Shown: positions 35,009 to 46,630 of the stretch, in pieces
How the letters are laid out: each line of letters starts with the position of its first letter
How positions within the stretch are numbered: position 1 is the first letter of the stretch
Source of the DNA: Cupriavidus taiwanensis
GTDB taxonomy: Bacteria > Pseudomonadota > Gammaproteobacteria > Burkholderiales > Burkholderiaceae
Direction: 5' to 3'
Length of the DNA: 64,000 bases
NCBI RefSeq assembly: GCF_900249755.1
Contig: NZ_LT976853.1
Location: 2,391,274-2,455,273, forward strand
Notes under the pieces: model-generated
What the model was told of the DNA's origin: nothing
The model's database searches: none
Seen by the model: the letters and a program-made list of their open reading frames with translations, nothing else
Program-made: the position numbers and the translations under genes

Positions 35009-35127
35009 CGGTGTCTCCTCAAGAATCCCCTGCCCCGGTTCTGGTCTGGGTGGCGGCCCCGGGGTGGGGACAAGCCGCGATTCCCGTCAATGCCTGGTAA
35101 TGCTTGTGAATGCCGGCCGGCGCGGCG

Positions 35128-35436
35128 CTAGCCCTTGCGCAGGATCAGCGCCAGCACCAGCATCGATGCGACGAAGCTGATCCACACCGACGGCTCTTCC
35201 GGCAGCGCCAGCCAGGTGGAAATCTTCCCGCCCAGCCCGACCCATGCCAGGTTGATCCACGCCGCGCACATCAGCCCGATGAAGAGCCGGTCGCCGCGGG
35301 TGGTGGCGATCGGCAGGAAGCCCTTGCGCAGCACCGACGGCGAGCGGATTTCCAGGATCGTCATGCCGATCAGCATCACCACGATGCAGCCAAAGAACAC
35401 CGCCACCGGCGTGGTCCATACCATCCAACTGAGCAT
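35128..35436 (-). CDS. glpU: DUF2160-type small membrane protein of the glycerol transporter
   Basis: A 102-residue protein with three hydrophobic helices (about residues 6-26, 50-68 and 82-99) and a central basic loop PSVLRKGFLPIATTRGDR. Proteins of this type accompany GlpSTPQ-V transporters, between the second permease and the binding protein, as here. Its exact role is unknown; it may assist assembly or regulation of the transporter. Confidence 0.85.
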   Translation of the reverse strand: MLSWMVWTTPVAVFFGCIVVMLIGMTILEIRSPSVLRKGFLPIATTRGDRLFIGLMCAAWINLAWVGLGGKISTWLALPEEPSVWISFVASMLVLALILRKG

Positions 35437-35469
35437 TGGCGCCGTCTCCTCGAATGAAGGCCCCGGGGA

Positions 35470-36328
35470 CTACACGCGGCCCATCGCGAAGCCCTTCGCG
35501 ATGTAGTGCCGCACGAACCAGATCACGATGCCGCCGGGAACGATGGTCAGCACGCCGGCCGCGGCCAGCACGCCCCAGTCCATGCCCGATGCCGATACCG
35601 TGCGCGTCATGGTGGCGACGATGGGCTTGGCGTTGACCGAGGTCAGCGTGCGCGCCAGCAGCAGTTCCACCCAGCTGAACATGAAGCAGAAGAACGCGGC
35701 CACGCCCACGCCGGCCTTGATCAGCGGCAGGAAGATGGTCAGGAAGAAGCGTGGGAACGAGTAGCCGTCGACATAGGCGGTTTCATCGATCTCGCGCGGC
35801 ACGCCGGACATGAAACCCTCCAGGATCCACACCGCCAGCGGCACGTTGAAGACCAGGTGCGCCAGCGCCACGCCCAGGTGCGTATCCATCAGGCCGATGG
35901 TGCTGTAGAGCTGGAAGAACGGCAGCAGGAACACCGCCGGCGGCGTCATGCGGTTGGTCAGCAGCCAGAAGAACACATGCTTGTCGCCGATGAACTGGTA
36001 GCGCGAAAAGGCATAGGCGGCCGGCAGCGCGACGCCGATCGAGATCACGGTGTTCATCGCCACGTAGATCATCGAGTTGACGTAGCCCGAATACCAGGAC
36101 GGATCGGTGAAGATGGTCTTGTAGTGCTCCAGCGTAAACTGCCCCGGCCACAGCGACAGCGTCGAGACGATCTCCTCGTTGGTCTTGAACGACATGTTGA
36201 CCATCCAGTAGATCGGCACGATGGCGAACACCAGGTAGGCCAGCAGGAAGCCGGCGCGCCACCAGGCGGCGCGGTTGGCCTTTGCCGGGATTGCGGTGGG
36301 GATCACGGCAGGAACTGCCGAAGAGATC

Positions 36329-36336
<8 letters not shown>
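35470..36336 (-). CDS. glpQ: Glycerol ABC transporter permease GlpQ
   Basis: MalG-type inner-membrane permease of 288 residues with six hydrophobic helices. The coupling motif that contacts the ATPase, EIDETAYVDGYSFPRFFLTIFLPL, lies near residues 183-206. The start MAEISSAVPAVIPT overlaps the end of glpP by eight bases (36329-36336), so the permeases are translationally coupled. Confidence 0.92.
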
Positions 36337-38316
<1,980 letters not shown>

Positions 38317-38317
38317 T

Positions 38318-39427
38318 TCAGCCTCCCGCCGCTGGCGTTGCCATCGCCGCGCCGCCGGGCCGGCGCGGCGCATGGATGCGGCGGCCGTCGGCATCGAACA
38401 GGTAGAGCTGGTCGGGCAGCAGGTGCAGCGTCACCGGCTCGCCCAGCTGCAGGTCGAGCACGCCGGCGAACTGCGCCACCAGGTTTCCGACCGCGGTATC
38501 GGCGTGGACGAAGGTGTCCGAGCCGGACAGCTCGGCCAGCGCCACGCGGCCCGGCACCGCGACCGCGCCAGCCTCCCCCGCCAGACGCAGGGCCGACGCG
38601 CGCACGCCCAGCGTCACCGGGCCGTCTTGCGCCGCCACGCCGGGCACCGGCACCGCGATGCCGCCGGCCAGCGCGACCTCGCCGCCCTGCAGCCGGCCTT
38701 CGACCAGGTTCATCGGCGGGTCATTGAAGGCGCGCGCCACGCGCAGCGAATCGGGATAGTGGAACACCTGTGGCGTGGGGCCGTACTGCAGCAGCTCGCC
38801 CGCATCGAGCACCGCCGTGTGCCCGCCCAGCAGCAGCGCCTCGCCGGGCTCGGTGGTGGCGTAGATCACGGTGGCGTCGCCGTGCGCGAACAGCTGCGTC
38901 AGTTCTTCGCGCAGCTCTTCGCGCAGCTTGTAGTCCAGGTTGACCAGCGGCTCGTCCAGCAGCATCAGCGGCGCCTCCTTGGCCAGCGCGCGCGCCAGCG
39001 CCACGCGCTGTTGCTGGCCGCCGGAGAGCTCGGCCGGATAGCGGTCCAGCAGGTGGTCGATATGCAGCCGCGCCGCCAGCTCGCGCACGCGCCCGGCGAT
39101 CTCGCCGGCCGCGGCCTTGCGCCGCAGCCGCAGCGGCGAAGCGATGTTGTCGAAGACCCTGAGCGACGGGTAGTTGATGAACTGCTGGTAGACCATCGAC
39201 ACATTGCGCTCGCGCACCGGCATGCCAGTGACGTCGTCGCCGTCGACCAGCACGCGCCCGGCGCTGGGCCGGTCCAGCCCCGCCATGACCCGCATCAGCG
39301 AAGTCTTGCCCGCCTGCGTCGCGCCCAGCAGGATGGTGACCGCGCCCGCAACCGGGGCCAGCGTCATCGGATAGAGATACGCCTGCGAACCTGCCTGCTG
39401 TGCGACGCCTTCCAAACGTAGCTGCAT
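38318..39427 (-). CDS. glpS: Glycerol ABC transporter ATP-binding protein GlpS
   Basis: First gene of the glycerol ABC operon; MalK-like ATPase of 369 residues. The Walker A position reads GATQAGKTSL instead of GPSGxGKST, the signature ELSGGQQQRVALARAL is canonical, and Walker B is LMLLDEPLVNLD. A TOBE domain fills the C-terminus. The start is 156 bp from the divergent glpR gene, and its promoter overlaps a clear inverted repeat. Confidence 0.9.
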   Translation of the reverse strand: MQLRLEGVAQQAGSQAYLYPMTLAPVAGAVTILLGATQAGKTSLMRVMAGLDRPSAGRVLVDGDDVTGMPVRERNVSMVYQQFINYPSLRVFDNIASPLRLRRKAAAGEIAGRVRELAARLHIDHLLDRYPAELSGGQQQRVALARALAKEAPLMLLDEPLVNLDYKLREELREELTQLFAHGDATVIYATTEPGEALLLGGHTAVLDAGELLQYGPTPQVFHYPDSLRVARAFNDPPMNLVEGRLQGGEVALAGGIAVPVPGVAAQDGPVTLGVRASALRLAGEAGAVAVPGRVALAELSGSDTFVHADTAVGNLVAQFAGVLDLQLGEPVTLHLLPDQLYLFDADGRRIHAPRRPGGAAMATPAAGG

Positions 39428-39502
39428 CCGGTCTCCATGTTCGATATGCTGCCGGCATCACGGCTTGCGTCCGATGCAGGCGCACCACTCTTGGCTTCAC
39501 GC

Positions 39503-39533
39503 TCGTTTTAGCAACAAAACGAACATAAAACAA
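39503..39533 (-). promoter_or_regulatory. glpS operon promoter with overlapping operator
   Basis: On the minus strand: -35 TTGTTT (39533-39528), a 17-bp spacer and -10 TAAAAC (39510-39505). A perfect inverted repeat TCGTTTT-N6-AAAACGA (39503-39522) covers the -10 and part of the spacer, where a repressor would block polymerase. GlpR, encoded next door, is the obvious candidate. Confidence 0.75.
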
Positions 39534-39549
39534 TAGTGCAGCGCATCAT

Positions 39550-39577
39550 TTGTTTTCGTTTGTGTTTGAACTAGAAT
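39550..39577 (+). promoter_or_regulatory. Putative glpR promoter (leaderless transcript)
   Basis: -35 TTGTTT (39550-39555), a 16-bp spacer and -10 TAGAAT (39572-39577) predict a start at about 39584, which is the A of the glpR ATG. This fits the lack of a ribosome-binding sequence. TTTTCG/CGTTT elements like those in the glpS operator lie inside the promoter, so autoregulation is possible. Confidence 0.55.
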
Positions 39578-39583
39578 CCCGGC

Positions 39584-40354
39584 ATGACCCTGAATCCCCG
39601 CCAGACGGCCCTGCTCGAAGAAGTCCGCACCCAGGGCTTTGCCTCCATCGACGAACTTGCGCGCAAGTTCGGCGTCACGCTCCAGACGGTGCGCCGCGAC
39701 GTCAACCTGCTGGCCGAGAACGGCATGCTGGCGCGCTTCCATGGCGGGGTGCGGGTGGAAGATTCCACCACCGAGAACATCGCCTACCGGCAACGGCAGG
39801 TGCTCAATGCCGAGGGCAAGGCGCGCATCGCGCGCGCGGTGGCGGCGGCGGTGCCCGAAGGCTGCTCGCTGATCCTGAACATCGGCACCACGGTGGAAGA
39901 GATCGCGCGCGGGCTGGTGCACCATCGCGGCCTGCGCGTGATCACCAACAACCTGAACGTCGCCAACATCCTGGCCGACAACCCCGATTGCGAAGTCATC
40001 GTCGCCGGCGGCGTGCTGCGCTCGCGCGACCGCGGCATCGTCGGCGAGGCCACGGTGGAGTTCATCCGCCAGTTCAAGGTCGATATCGGGCTGATCGGCA
40101 TCTCGGGCATCGAGACCGACGGCACGCTGCGCGACTACGACTTCCGCGAGGTCAAGGTGGCGCGGACCATCATCGAGCATTCACGCGAGGTCTGGCTGGC
40201 GGCGGACGCCAGCAAGTTCAACCGCCAGGCCATGGTGGAGCTGGCGCATGTGTCGCAGGTGGACCGGCTGTTCACCGACGCGCCGGTGGCGGCGCCGTTC
40301 GACCAGATCCTGGCCGACAGTGGGGTGAAGTGTGTGGTGGCGGAGCGGGAGTGA
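39584..40354 (+). CDS. glpR: DeoR-family transcriptional regulator GlpR
   Basis: Repressor expected to sense glycerol-3-phosphate; 256 residues. The DeoR winged-helix motif SIDELARKFGVTLQTVRRDVNLL lies at about residues 22-44, with a sugar-phosphate-binding sensor domain after it (LILNIGTTVEEIA, VAGGVLRSRDRGIVG). It is divergent from the glycerol transporter operon and upstream of glpK-glpD, so it is named from context. No ribosome site is visible before the ATG. Confidence 0.92.
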   Translation: MTLNPRQTALLEEVRTQGFASIDELARKFGVTLQTVRRDVNLLAENGMLARFHGGVRVEDSTTENIAYRQRQVLNAEGKARIARAVAAAVPEGCSLILNIGTTVEEIARGLVHHRGLRVITNNLNVANILADNPDCEVIVAGGVLRSRDRGIVGEATVEFIRQFKVDIGLIGISGIETDGTLRDYDFREVKVARTIIEHSREVWLAADASKFNRQAMVELAHVSQVDRLFTDAPVAAPFDQILADSGVKCVVAERE

Positions 40355-40458
40355 GCGTGCCGGATGTCCGGCTGCCGCTGCCGCGCGGGTGGGAGCGGGG
40401 GCGGTGTTGATGGCGGGTGGCAGGGCATGGCGGGGCGCGTCGGCATTGCGACGCGCCC

Positions 40459-40498
40459 GCCCTCACCCCCGGCCCCTCTCCCGCGAGCGGGAGAGGGG
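40459..40498. repeat. REP-like palindrome, third copy
   Basis: GCCCTCACCCC (40459-40469) is followed by a 12-bp stem (40473-40484 with 40487-40498, loop GA). It is nearly identical to the right-hand copy at 33186-33225 and in the same orientation. It lies between the convergent ends of glpR and purU. Confidence 0.88.
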
Positions 40499-40523
40499 AG
40501 CAAAGCTTCGGGGCATCGAAGGC

Positions 40524-41390
40524 TTACTTGAACACCACGGTCTTGTGGCCGTTGAGCAGGATGCGGTGTTCGGCATGCCACTTGACCGCGCGCGCCAGCG
40601 CCACGCATTCGACGTCGCGGCCGACGGCGGTCAGCTGGTCAGGGTCCATGCTGTGGTCGACGCGCTCGATCTCCTGCTCGATGATCGGGCCTTCGTCCAG
40701 GTCGGCGGTGACGTAGTGCGCGGTGGCGCCGATCAGTTTCACGCCGCGGTCGTGCGCCTGGTAGTACGGCTTGGCGCCCTTGAAGCTGGGCAGGAACGAA
40801 TGGTGGATATTGATGGCGCGGCCGGCCAGCTTGCGGCACAGGTCGTCGGACAGCACCTGCATGTAGCGCGCCAGCACCACCAGGTCGATGTTCTGCTCCT
40901 GCACCACGTCGAACACGCGCGCTTCCTGCGCGGCCTTCTGCTCCGCCGATGCGTTCATCAGCGGCAGGTGGAAGAACGGCACGTCGTACGATGCCGCCAG
41001 CTGGTAGAAGTCGCGGTGGTTCGAGACGATGGCCGCGATCTCCACCGGCAGCCCGCCGACCTTGGCGCGGAACAGCAGGTCGTTCAGGCAATGGCCGATC
41101 TTCGACACCATGATCATCACGCGCGGCTTGACCGTGGCATCGTTCAGCTCCCACTGCATGCCGAACTGGTCGCCCACCGCCGCGAACGCGGCCTTCAGCG
41201 TGGCCAGGTCGGGACCGCCGGCGGCCGGGGTGAAATGCACGCGCATGAAGAAGCGGCCGGCATACTCGTCGCCGTACTGGTCGGAGTCTACGATATTGCA
41301 GCCGTGCTGGAACAGCAGGCCCGAGACGGCGTGGACGATGCCCGGCTGATCAGGGCACGAGAGGGTCAGGATGAATCCGGTGTTGCTCAT
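40524..41390 (-). CDS. purU: Formyltetrahydrofolate deformylase PurU
   Basis: Hydrolyses 10-formyl-THF to formate and THF, balancing one-carbon pools. It has 288 residues: an N-terminal ACT domain (about 5-85, FILTLSCPDQPGIVHAVSG) and a C-terminal formyltransferase-fold domain with PFFHLPLMN, the catalytic NIHHSFLPSFKGAKPYYQA and GATAHYVTADLDEGPII. It is convergent with glpR. Confidence 0.95.
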   Translation of the reverse strand: MSNTGFILTLSCPDQPGIVHAVSGLLFQHGCNIVDSDQYGDEYAGRFFMRVHFTPAAGGPDLATLKAAFAAVGDQFGMQWELNDATVKPRVMIMVSKIGHCLNDLLFRAKVGGLPVEIAAIVSNHRDFYQLAASYDVPFFHLPLMNASAEQKAAQEARVFDVVQEQNIDLVVLARYMQVLSDDLCRKLAGRAINIHHSFLPSFKGAKPYYQAHDRGVKLIGATAHYVTADLDEGPIIEQEIERVDHSMDPDQLTAVGRDVECVALARAVKWHAEHRILLNGHKTVVFK

Positions 41391-41456
41391 GGTGTGTGGT
41401 TCTGTCGGGGTGGCGCGGCGCGGGGCCGGGGAAGCCTGGGGGGCTCGGTCAGTAAC

Positions 41457-41498
41457 GCAGGCAATAACGCGGGCAATGCAGGCAATAACGCAGACACT
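41457..41498. repeat. Two tandem 21-bp repeats upstream of purU
   Basis: Units 41457-41477 and 41478-41498 share 17 of 21 bases (both begin GCAGGCAATAACGC). They lie between the purU start and the end of the Nudix gene; no coding or regulatory meaning is evident. Confidence 0.6.
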
Positions 41499-41531
41499 GC
41501 CGCAGCGAGCGGCGATGGATTCCGCGGCGGC

Positions 41532-42413
41532 TCAGTCGGGCTGACCGGTATCGAGCCAGCCCCGCCGCTCAAGGGCATCCAGCGTCACCAGTGTCGCATC
41601 GACCGTCATGGCGCCGGCCGACATGATAGCAAGCAATGGCGCCACCTCGACGCGCCGGTGCTCGCTGACCTCGCCGTCGTGGTTGTGCGGCGTGAAGCCC
41701 GGCGGCAGCAGCAGGTCGTAGACATAGACCTGCTCCCACTGCACGCCTTCGGGCAGGTCGCGCAGCACCTCGATCATGCCGTGCGGCTGCACGCCGCGCG
41801 CCAGTTCGGGCGGAATGCCGGACTCTTCCCCGCACTCGCGCACCAGCGTCGCCAGCGGGTCGCTGCCGTGGGGCATGCCGCCGGCGACCAGGTTGTCCCA
41901 CATGCCGGGGTCGACGGCCTTGGCCGGGCTGCGGCGCGAGATCCACAGCGCCGGCGGGTTGTCCGCACCGCCATCGACGATGCCGTTCATGTGCGAAGCG
42001 AAGGTCAGCAGCCCCAGGAAGCGGGCCGCGGCGCGCTCCACCACCGCCACTGCGGGTGCGTCCAGCGCGGCGGTGACCGCGAACAGCTCGTCGCGCCAGC
42101 CGCGCACATGGCCGGCGTCGGCCAGATGGTGCGACAGCGTCCGCAGCGCGGCGCTGCGCGCGGCGAAATCATCGCAGCCCGGCAGCAGCGCCACGGCCAC
42201 GGAGCCGTCGGCAAGCGCCTGCTCCGGACCGAGCACGCCAGCGATGCCGCGCAGGATGCCGGCATGTTTGCGGGGAAGCCAGCCGACCTGCCGGCCGCCG
42301 GCCATCAGGCGCAGCTTGGCGGCGGCATCGAAGCCGCTGCGCGCCGCCAGCGAGGCGGCGATCCGTGCCGCGGCAGCCGCGGCCGGCAGGAAGGACATTT
42401 CAGCCATCGGCAT
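41532..42413 (-). CDS. DUF4743 / Nudix hydrolase family protein
   Basis: A 293-residue protein: an N-terminal DUF4743-like part (about 20-130) and a Nudix domain (about 140-275). The Nudix box reads [20 protein letters not shown] followed by SGI. The REcxEExGI core is intact, but the first catalytic-helix Glu appears to be Ser or Asp. Relatives are fused to thiamine pyrophosphokinase in fungi; the substrate here is unknown. Three in-frame ATGs near the start leave the exact N-terminus open. It is divergent from glpK, with 50 bp between starts. Confidence 0.85.
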   Translation of the reverse strand: MPMAEMSFLPAAAAAARIAASLAARSGFDAAAKLRLMAGGRQVGWLPRKHAGILRGIAGVLGPEQALADGSVAVALLPGCDDFAARSAALRTLSHHLADAGHVRGWRDELFAVTAALDAPAVAVVERAAARFLGLLTFASHMNGIVDGGADNPPALWISRRSPAKAVDPGMWDNLVAGGMPHGSDPLATLVRECGEESGIPPELARGVQPHGMIEVLRDLPEGVQWEQVYVYDLLLPPGFTPHNHDGEVSEHRRVEVAPLLAIMSAGAMTVDATLVTLDALERRGWLDTGQPD

Positions 42414-42463
42414 TCCGTGCGCCGGCCGCGCCGGCGCGCATTGTCATTGTCAGGATCGAACGC

Positions 42464-44035
42464 ATGAACCAGCCCGCCGCGCAGGGCCAGCACCCTGCCC
42501 CGTCCCAGCTTCCCGCCGAGCCGCAATACGTGCTGGCGCTCGACCAGGGCACCAGCAGCTCGCGCGCCATCCTGTTCGACCATGCCGGCAACGTGGTGCG
42601 CCTGGCGCAGCGCGAGTTCCGCCAATATTACCCACATCCCGGCCATGTCGAGCACGATCCCTACGAGATCTGGCAGTCGCAGCTGGCGGTGGCGCACCAG
42701 GTGCTGGCCGATGCCGGCATCAGCGCCTCGCAGGTGCGCGCCATCGGCATCACCAACCAGCGCGAGACCACCGTGCTGTGGGACCGCAAGACCGGCGAGC
42801 CGGTCGGCCGCGCGCTGGTCTGGCAGGACCGCCGCACCGCGCCGATGTGCGAGGCGCTGCAGGCCGCCGGCCACGGCGAGCTGTTCCGCGAGAAGACCGG
42901 CCTGATCATCGACGCCTATTTTTCCGGCACCAAGCTGCGCTGGATGCTGGACAACATCGAAGGCGCGCGGGCGCGCGCGCAGCGCGGCGAGCTGGCCTTC
43001 GGCACCGTCGACAGCTGGCTGATCTGGCAGCTGACCGACGGCGCGCGCCATGTCACCGACGTCTCCAATGCCTCGCGCACGATGCTGTTCAACATCCACA
43101 GCTTTGAATGGGACGACGCGCTGCTGGCGCTGCTCGACATCCCGCACGCGCTGCTGCCCGAGGTGGTGGCGTCCAGCGGCGAAGTCGCGCGCACCTCGGC
43201 GCGGCTGTTCGGCCTGCCGATCCCGATTGCCGGCATCGCCGGCGACCAGCAGGCCGCCACCTTCGGCCAGGCCTGCCTGGTGCCGGGCATGGCCAAGAAC
43301 ACCTACGGCACCGGCTGCTTCCTGCTGATGAATACCGGCGCGCAGCCGGTCACGTCGCACAACCGGCTGCTGACCACCATCGGCTGGCAGTACCGCGGCC
43401 AGACTCAATATTGCCTGGAGGGCGGCGTGTTCATGGGTGGGGCCACCATCCAGTGGCTGCGCGACGGCCTGAAGATCATCCAGAGCGCGCCCGAGGCCGA
43501 GGCGCTGGCGCGCCAGTGCAACGACAGCGGCGGCGTGGTGCTGGTGCCGGCCTTTGCCGGGCTGGGCGCGCCGCACTGGGACCCCTTCGCGCGCGGCACG
43601 CTGGTCGGCATGACGCGCGGCACCGGCCGGCCGCAGATCGCGCGCGCGGCGCTGGAATCGATCGCGCTGCAAAGCGTGGACGTGCTCGAGGCCATGCAGA
43701 AGGACGCCGGCATCGCGCTGGCCGAGCTGCGTGTGGACGGCGGCGCCTCGCGCAGCGACCTGCTGATGCAGATGCAGGCCGACCTGCTCGGCACCCCGGT
43801 GGTACGCCCGCGCGTGACCGAGACCACCGCGCTGGGCGCCGCCTACCTGGCCGGCCTGGCCACCGGCTACTGGAGCGACCCGGTGCAGATCGCGCAGCAA
43901 TGGCAGGTGGAGCGGCGCTTCGAGCCCAACCTGTCTGCCGACGAGCGCGGCCACCGGCTCGCGCGCTGGCACCGGGCGGTCGAGCGCGCCCGCGACTGGG
44001 CGCGCGACGACGACGCCGGCGGCGGCCACGGCTGA
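42464..44035 (+). CDS. glpK: Glycerol kinase
   Basis: Phosphorylates glycerol to sn-glycerol-3-phosphate, trapping it in the cell. It has 523 residues from the ATG at 42464, which has AGGA nine bases before it; about 20 residues precede the FGGY-family opening [18 protein letters not shown]. The glycerol-binding WQDRRTA segment, the DSWLIWQLT strand and the ATP-site [17 protein letters not shown] are present. glpD follows 78 bp later. Confidence 0.97.
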   Translation: MNQPAAQGQHPAPSQLPAEPQYVLALDQGTSSSRAILFDHAGNVVRLAQREFRQYYPHPGHVEHDPYEIWQSQLAVAHQVLADAGISASQVRAIGITNQRETTVLWDRKTGEPVGRALVWQDRRTAPMCEALQAAGHGELFREKTGLIIDAYFSGTKLRWMLDNIEGARARAQRGELAFGTVDSWLIWQLTDGARHVTDVSNASRTMLFNIHSFEWDDALLALLDIPHALLPEVVASSGEVARTSARLFGLPIPIAGIAGDQQAATFGQACLVPGMAKNTYGTGCFLLMNTGAQPVTSHNRLLTTIGWQYRGQTQYCLEGGVFMGGATIQWLRDGLKIIQSAPEAEALARQCNDSGGVVLVPAFAGLGAPHWDPFARGTLVGMTRGTGRPQIARAALESIALQSVDVLEAMQKDAGIALAELRVDGGASRSDLLMQMQADLLGTPVVRPRVTETTALGAAYLAGLATGYWSDPVQIAQQWQVERRFEPNLSADERGHRLARWHRAVERARDWARDDDAGGGHG

Positions 44036-44113
44036 CGCCGTTGCGTCAAACCCGTCCCGCGCAGCGCGGGCAAACCGAACATCCCTAGCCAGCACACACC
44101 AGAAACCAGCGTC

Positions 44114-45718
44114 ATGCACAGCCTTCCCACCCCGATCCAGCCGCCCGGCCGCGCCGCCCTGCTCGCCACCCTGGAGCGCGAGCCGCGCTGGGACGTGATC
44201 GTCATCGGCGGCGGCGCCACCGGCCTGGGCACGGCGGTCGATGCCGCGTCGCGCGGCTACCGCACGCTGCTGGTCGAAGCCGCGGACTTTGCCAAGGGCA
44301 CCTCGAGCAAGGCCACCAAGCTGGTACATGGCGGCGTGCGCTACCTGGCCCAGGGCAATATCAGCCTGGTGCGCGAGGCCCTGCACGAGCGCGGCCTGCT
44401 GGCGCGCAACGCGCCGCACCTGGTGTGGCCGCTGGGCTTCGTGGTGCCGGCCTACCAGATGTTCGACCAGCCCTTCTACGGCATCGGCCTCAAGCTCTAT
44501 GACATGCTCGCCGGCAGCCTCAACCTGTCCGGCAGCCGCTGGCTGAACCACCGCGAGGTGCTGGCCGCCGCGCCCAACCTGGCCGAACACGTCGGCGGGC
44601 GCCCGCTGCGCGGCGGCAACCTGTATTTCGACGGCCAGTTCGACGATGCGCGGCTGGCGGTGGCGCTGATGCGCACGCTGTTCGACGTCGGCGGCACCGC
44701 GCTCAACTACATGCGCGCGACCGGCCTGAGCCAGCAGGGCGGCGTGATCAGCGGCGTGACGGTGCAGGACGTGCTGGGCGGCGCCACCTTCCGGCTGCGC
44801 GCGGACTGCGTGATCAATGCCACCGGCGTGTGGGTCGATGCCATCCGCCAGATGGAAGACGGGCATGCCCGCGCCATGGTCGCGCCCAGCCAGGGCGTGC
44901 ACCTGACGCTGCCGCGCAGCTTCCTGCCGGGCGAGCGCGCCATCCTGATCCCCAAGACCGACGACGGGCGGGTGCTGTTCGTGGTGCCCTGGAACGGCCA
45001 CACCATCGTCGGCACCACCGACACGCCGCGCCGCGACCTGCCGCTGGAGCCCGACGCCGGCGCCGACGATGTCGATTTCATCCTCGAAACGGCGTCGCGC
45101 TACCTGGCCAAGGACCCCACCCGCGCCGACGTCACCAGCGTCTGGGCCGGCCTGCGGCCGCTGGTGCGGGCCACCGGCGAAGCCTCCACCGCGTCGCTGT
45201 CGCGCGAGCATACGATCGTGGTGTCGAAAGCCGGACTGATCACCGTCACCGGCGGCAAATGGACCACCTACCGCAAGATGGCCGAAGACGTGATCGAGAC
45301 CGCGATCCAGCGCCAGATGGTGCGCGCCGCGCCGTGCGTGACCGCGGAGTTGCCGCTGCACGGCGCGGCCGGGCTGCCGGCCGACCTGCCGCCACCGGAT
45401 TCCGGTTCGCCGGACCGCTACTACGGCAACGAGCTGGCGCTGCTGCGCGCGCTGCCGGGACACGACCGCATGCTGGCCGGCGCCTCGGGCCTGACCGAGG
45501 CCCACGTGCGCTTTGCCGCGCGGCATGAACTGGCGCGCCGGGTCGAGGACGTGCTGGCGCGCCGCAACCGCGCGCTGTTCCTGGACGCTCGCGCGGCGGT
45601 CGACGCGGCACCGGCGGTGGCGGCTATCCTGGCCGAAGAACTCGGCGAGGATGAAGCCTGGCAAGCCCGCGAGCTGGAGAGCTTCCGCGCGCTCGCCGCC
45701 GGCTACATGCTGGGCTGA
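44114..45718 (+). CDS. glpD: Glycerol-3-phosphate dehydrogenase (FAD, respiratory)
   Basis: Membrane-associated flavoprotein that oxidises glycerol-3-phosphate to dihydroxyacetone phosphate and passes electrons to quinone; 534 residues. The FAD motif DVIVIGGGATGLGTAVDAASRG is at about residues 29-50. The substrate-loop GTSSKATKLVHGGVRYL, WNGHTIVGTTDTP and VTGGKWTTYRKMAEDV are typical of GlpD. It completes the uptake-kinase-dehydrogenase route with the ABC operon and glpK. Confidence 0.97.
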   Translation: MHSLPTPIQPPGRAALLATLEREPRWDVIVIGGGATGLGTAVDAASRGYRTLLVEAADFAKGTSSKATKLVHGGVRYLAQGNISLVREALHERGLLARNAPHLVWPLGFVVPAYQMFDQPFYGIGLKLYDMLAGSLNLSGSRWLNHREVLAAAPNLAEHVGGRPLRGGNLYFDGQFDDARLAVALMRTLFDVGGTALNYMRATGLSQQGGVISGVTVQDVLGGATFRLRADCVINATGVWVDAIRQMEDGHARAMVAPSQGVHLTLPRSFLPGERAILIPKTDDGRVLFVVPWNGHTIVGTTDTPRRDLPLEPDAGADDVDFILETASRYLAKDPTRADVTSVWAGLRPLVRATGEASTASLSREHTIVVSKAGLITVTGGKWTTYRKMAEDVIETAIQRQMVRAAPCVTAELPLHGAAGLPADLPPPDSGSPDRYYGNELALLRALPGHDRMLAGASGLTEAHVRFAARHELARRVEDVLARRNRALFLDARAAVDAAPAVAAILAEELGEDEAWQARELESFRALAAGYMLG

Positions 45719-45767
45719 GCGCTTGCCGCAGCCCCACCCGAACACCAACTTTCGACCAGAACACGCC

Positions 45768-46145
45768 ATGCCCGATCGCCTGATGCTGTCCCGCATTCCT
45801 GCCGTTGCCCTGCTCGCCGCACTGTGCGCCAGCGCCACCGCCCAGGCCGCCCGCGCGCCCGGCATCGACGGCGTGCGCTTTCCCGAGGTGCGCACCATGC
45901 GCTACCAGTGCGACGGCGGCAAGACGCTGACGGTCCGCTATTTCAACAGCCCGGACAACCAGGCCGCGGTGTTTCGCATCGAAGGCAAGCCGGTGCTGGC
46001 GGTCAGCACGGTGTCGGCTTCCGGCGCGCGCTATGTCGGCGGCCGCTACGAATGGTGGACCAAGGGCGAGTCAGGCACGCTGCGCGACCTGATGCAGGCG
46101 GAAAACGCCGCGCCGGCGCTGGCCAACTGCCACGCGGGGCCATAA
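45768..46145 (+). CDS. MliC-like C-type lysozyme inhibitor, periplasmic
   Basis: A 125-residue exported protein with a Sec signal peptide (about 1-28, ending ATAQA). The mature part has the MliC pattern: MRYQCDGGKTLTVRYF, then VSASGARYVGGRYEWWTKG and a late Cys, so the two cysteines can form a disulfide. There is no lipobox Cys, so it is probably soluble in the periplasm. Such proteins block host lysozyme. It follows glpD by 49 bp on the same strand but is functionally unrelated. Confidence 0.82.
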   Translation: MPDRLMLSRIPAVALLAALCASATAQAARAPGIDGVRFPEVRTMRYQCDGGKTLTVRYFNSPDNQAAVFRIEGKPVLAVSTVSASGARYVGGRYEWWTKGESGTLRDLMQAENAAPALANCHAGP

Positions 46146-46179
46146 GTCCACGATCGGCACGGTCGCGCCGCGCCACGGT

Positions 46180-46207
46180 TTGAAGCCGCGGCGTTCCGGG
46201 CGATAAT
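46180..46207 (+). promoter_or_regulatory. Putative sigma-70 promoter of the gene at 46234
   Basis: -35 TTGAAG (46180-46185), a 16-bp spacer and -10 GATAAT (46202-46207), with AGGGAG before the ATG at 46234. Confidence 0.55.
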
Positions 46208-46233
46208 GCGGGGATTGAATCAGGGAGAACACC

Positions 46234-46614
46234 ATGGACGAGATTGAAGACCTGTCCGATCTGCCGATGCCCCGCTTTATCTGGGGCTTCGCCGTGATCG
46301 CGGGCAAGGGCGGCGAGGTCATGCACGACGAATTCGAGTACCTGACCCACACCCGCAGCCCGCGCTTCACCTGCCGCGTGGTCGAGCTGGAAGACATGCC
46401 GGCGGAAAGCGAAGAAGACGCCATCGACGGCCGCATCGTCCACGACGACGACCCGAGCCGGATGTTCTACATCACCGATGCCGGCATGGCGCTGGTCAAC
46501 TTCCAGCTGTTCGACAAGATGCCGGACAAGCAGAAGTTCAAGCGCATCTGCGACGAAGCCATCGCCAACTGGATGCTGCGTCGCGAGTTCCTCGACGACG
46601 AAGACGAGGATTGA
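46234..46614 (+). CDS. Conserved acidic hypothetical protein
   Basis: A 126-residue, strongly acidic cytoplasmic protein that I do not recognise. It opens MDEIEDLSDLPMPRFIW and ends EFLDDEDED. A predicted mixed alpha/beta core is followed by a C-terminal helix (KQKFKRICDEAIANWMLRR). No signal or membrane segment is visible. A clear promoter and ribosome site (AGGGAG) support expression. It is convergent with the next gene. Confidence 0.85.
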   Translation: MDEIEDLSDLPMPRFIWGFAVIAGKGGEVMHDEFEYLTHTRSPRFTCRVVELEDMPAESEEDAIDGRIVHDDDPSRMFYITDAGMALVNFQLFDKMPDKQKFKRICDEAIANWMLRREFLDDEDED

Positions 46615-46630
46615 AAGAGGACTGAAGCCC

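Noticed and set aside
42305..45898. Open frame of 1197 codons on the minus strand
   Set aside because: Antisense to glpK and glpD, with the same low-complexity shadow composition. The sense proteins are complete and recognisable.
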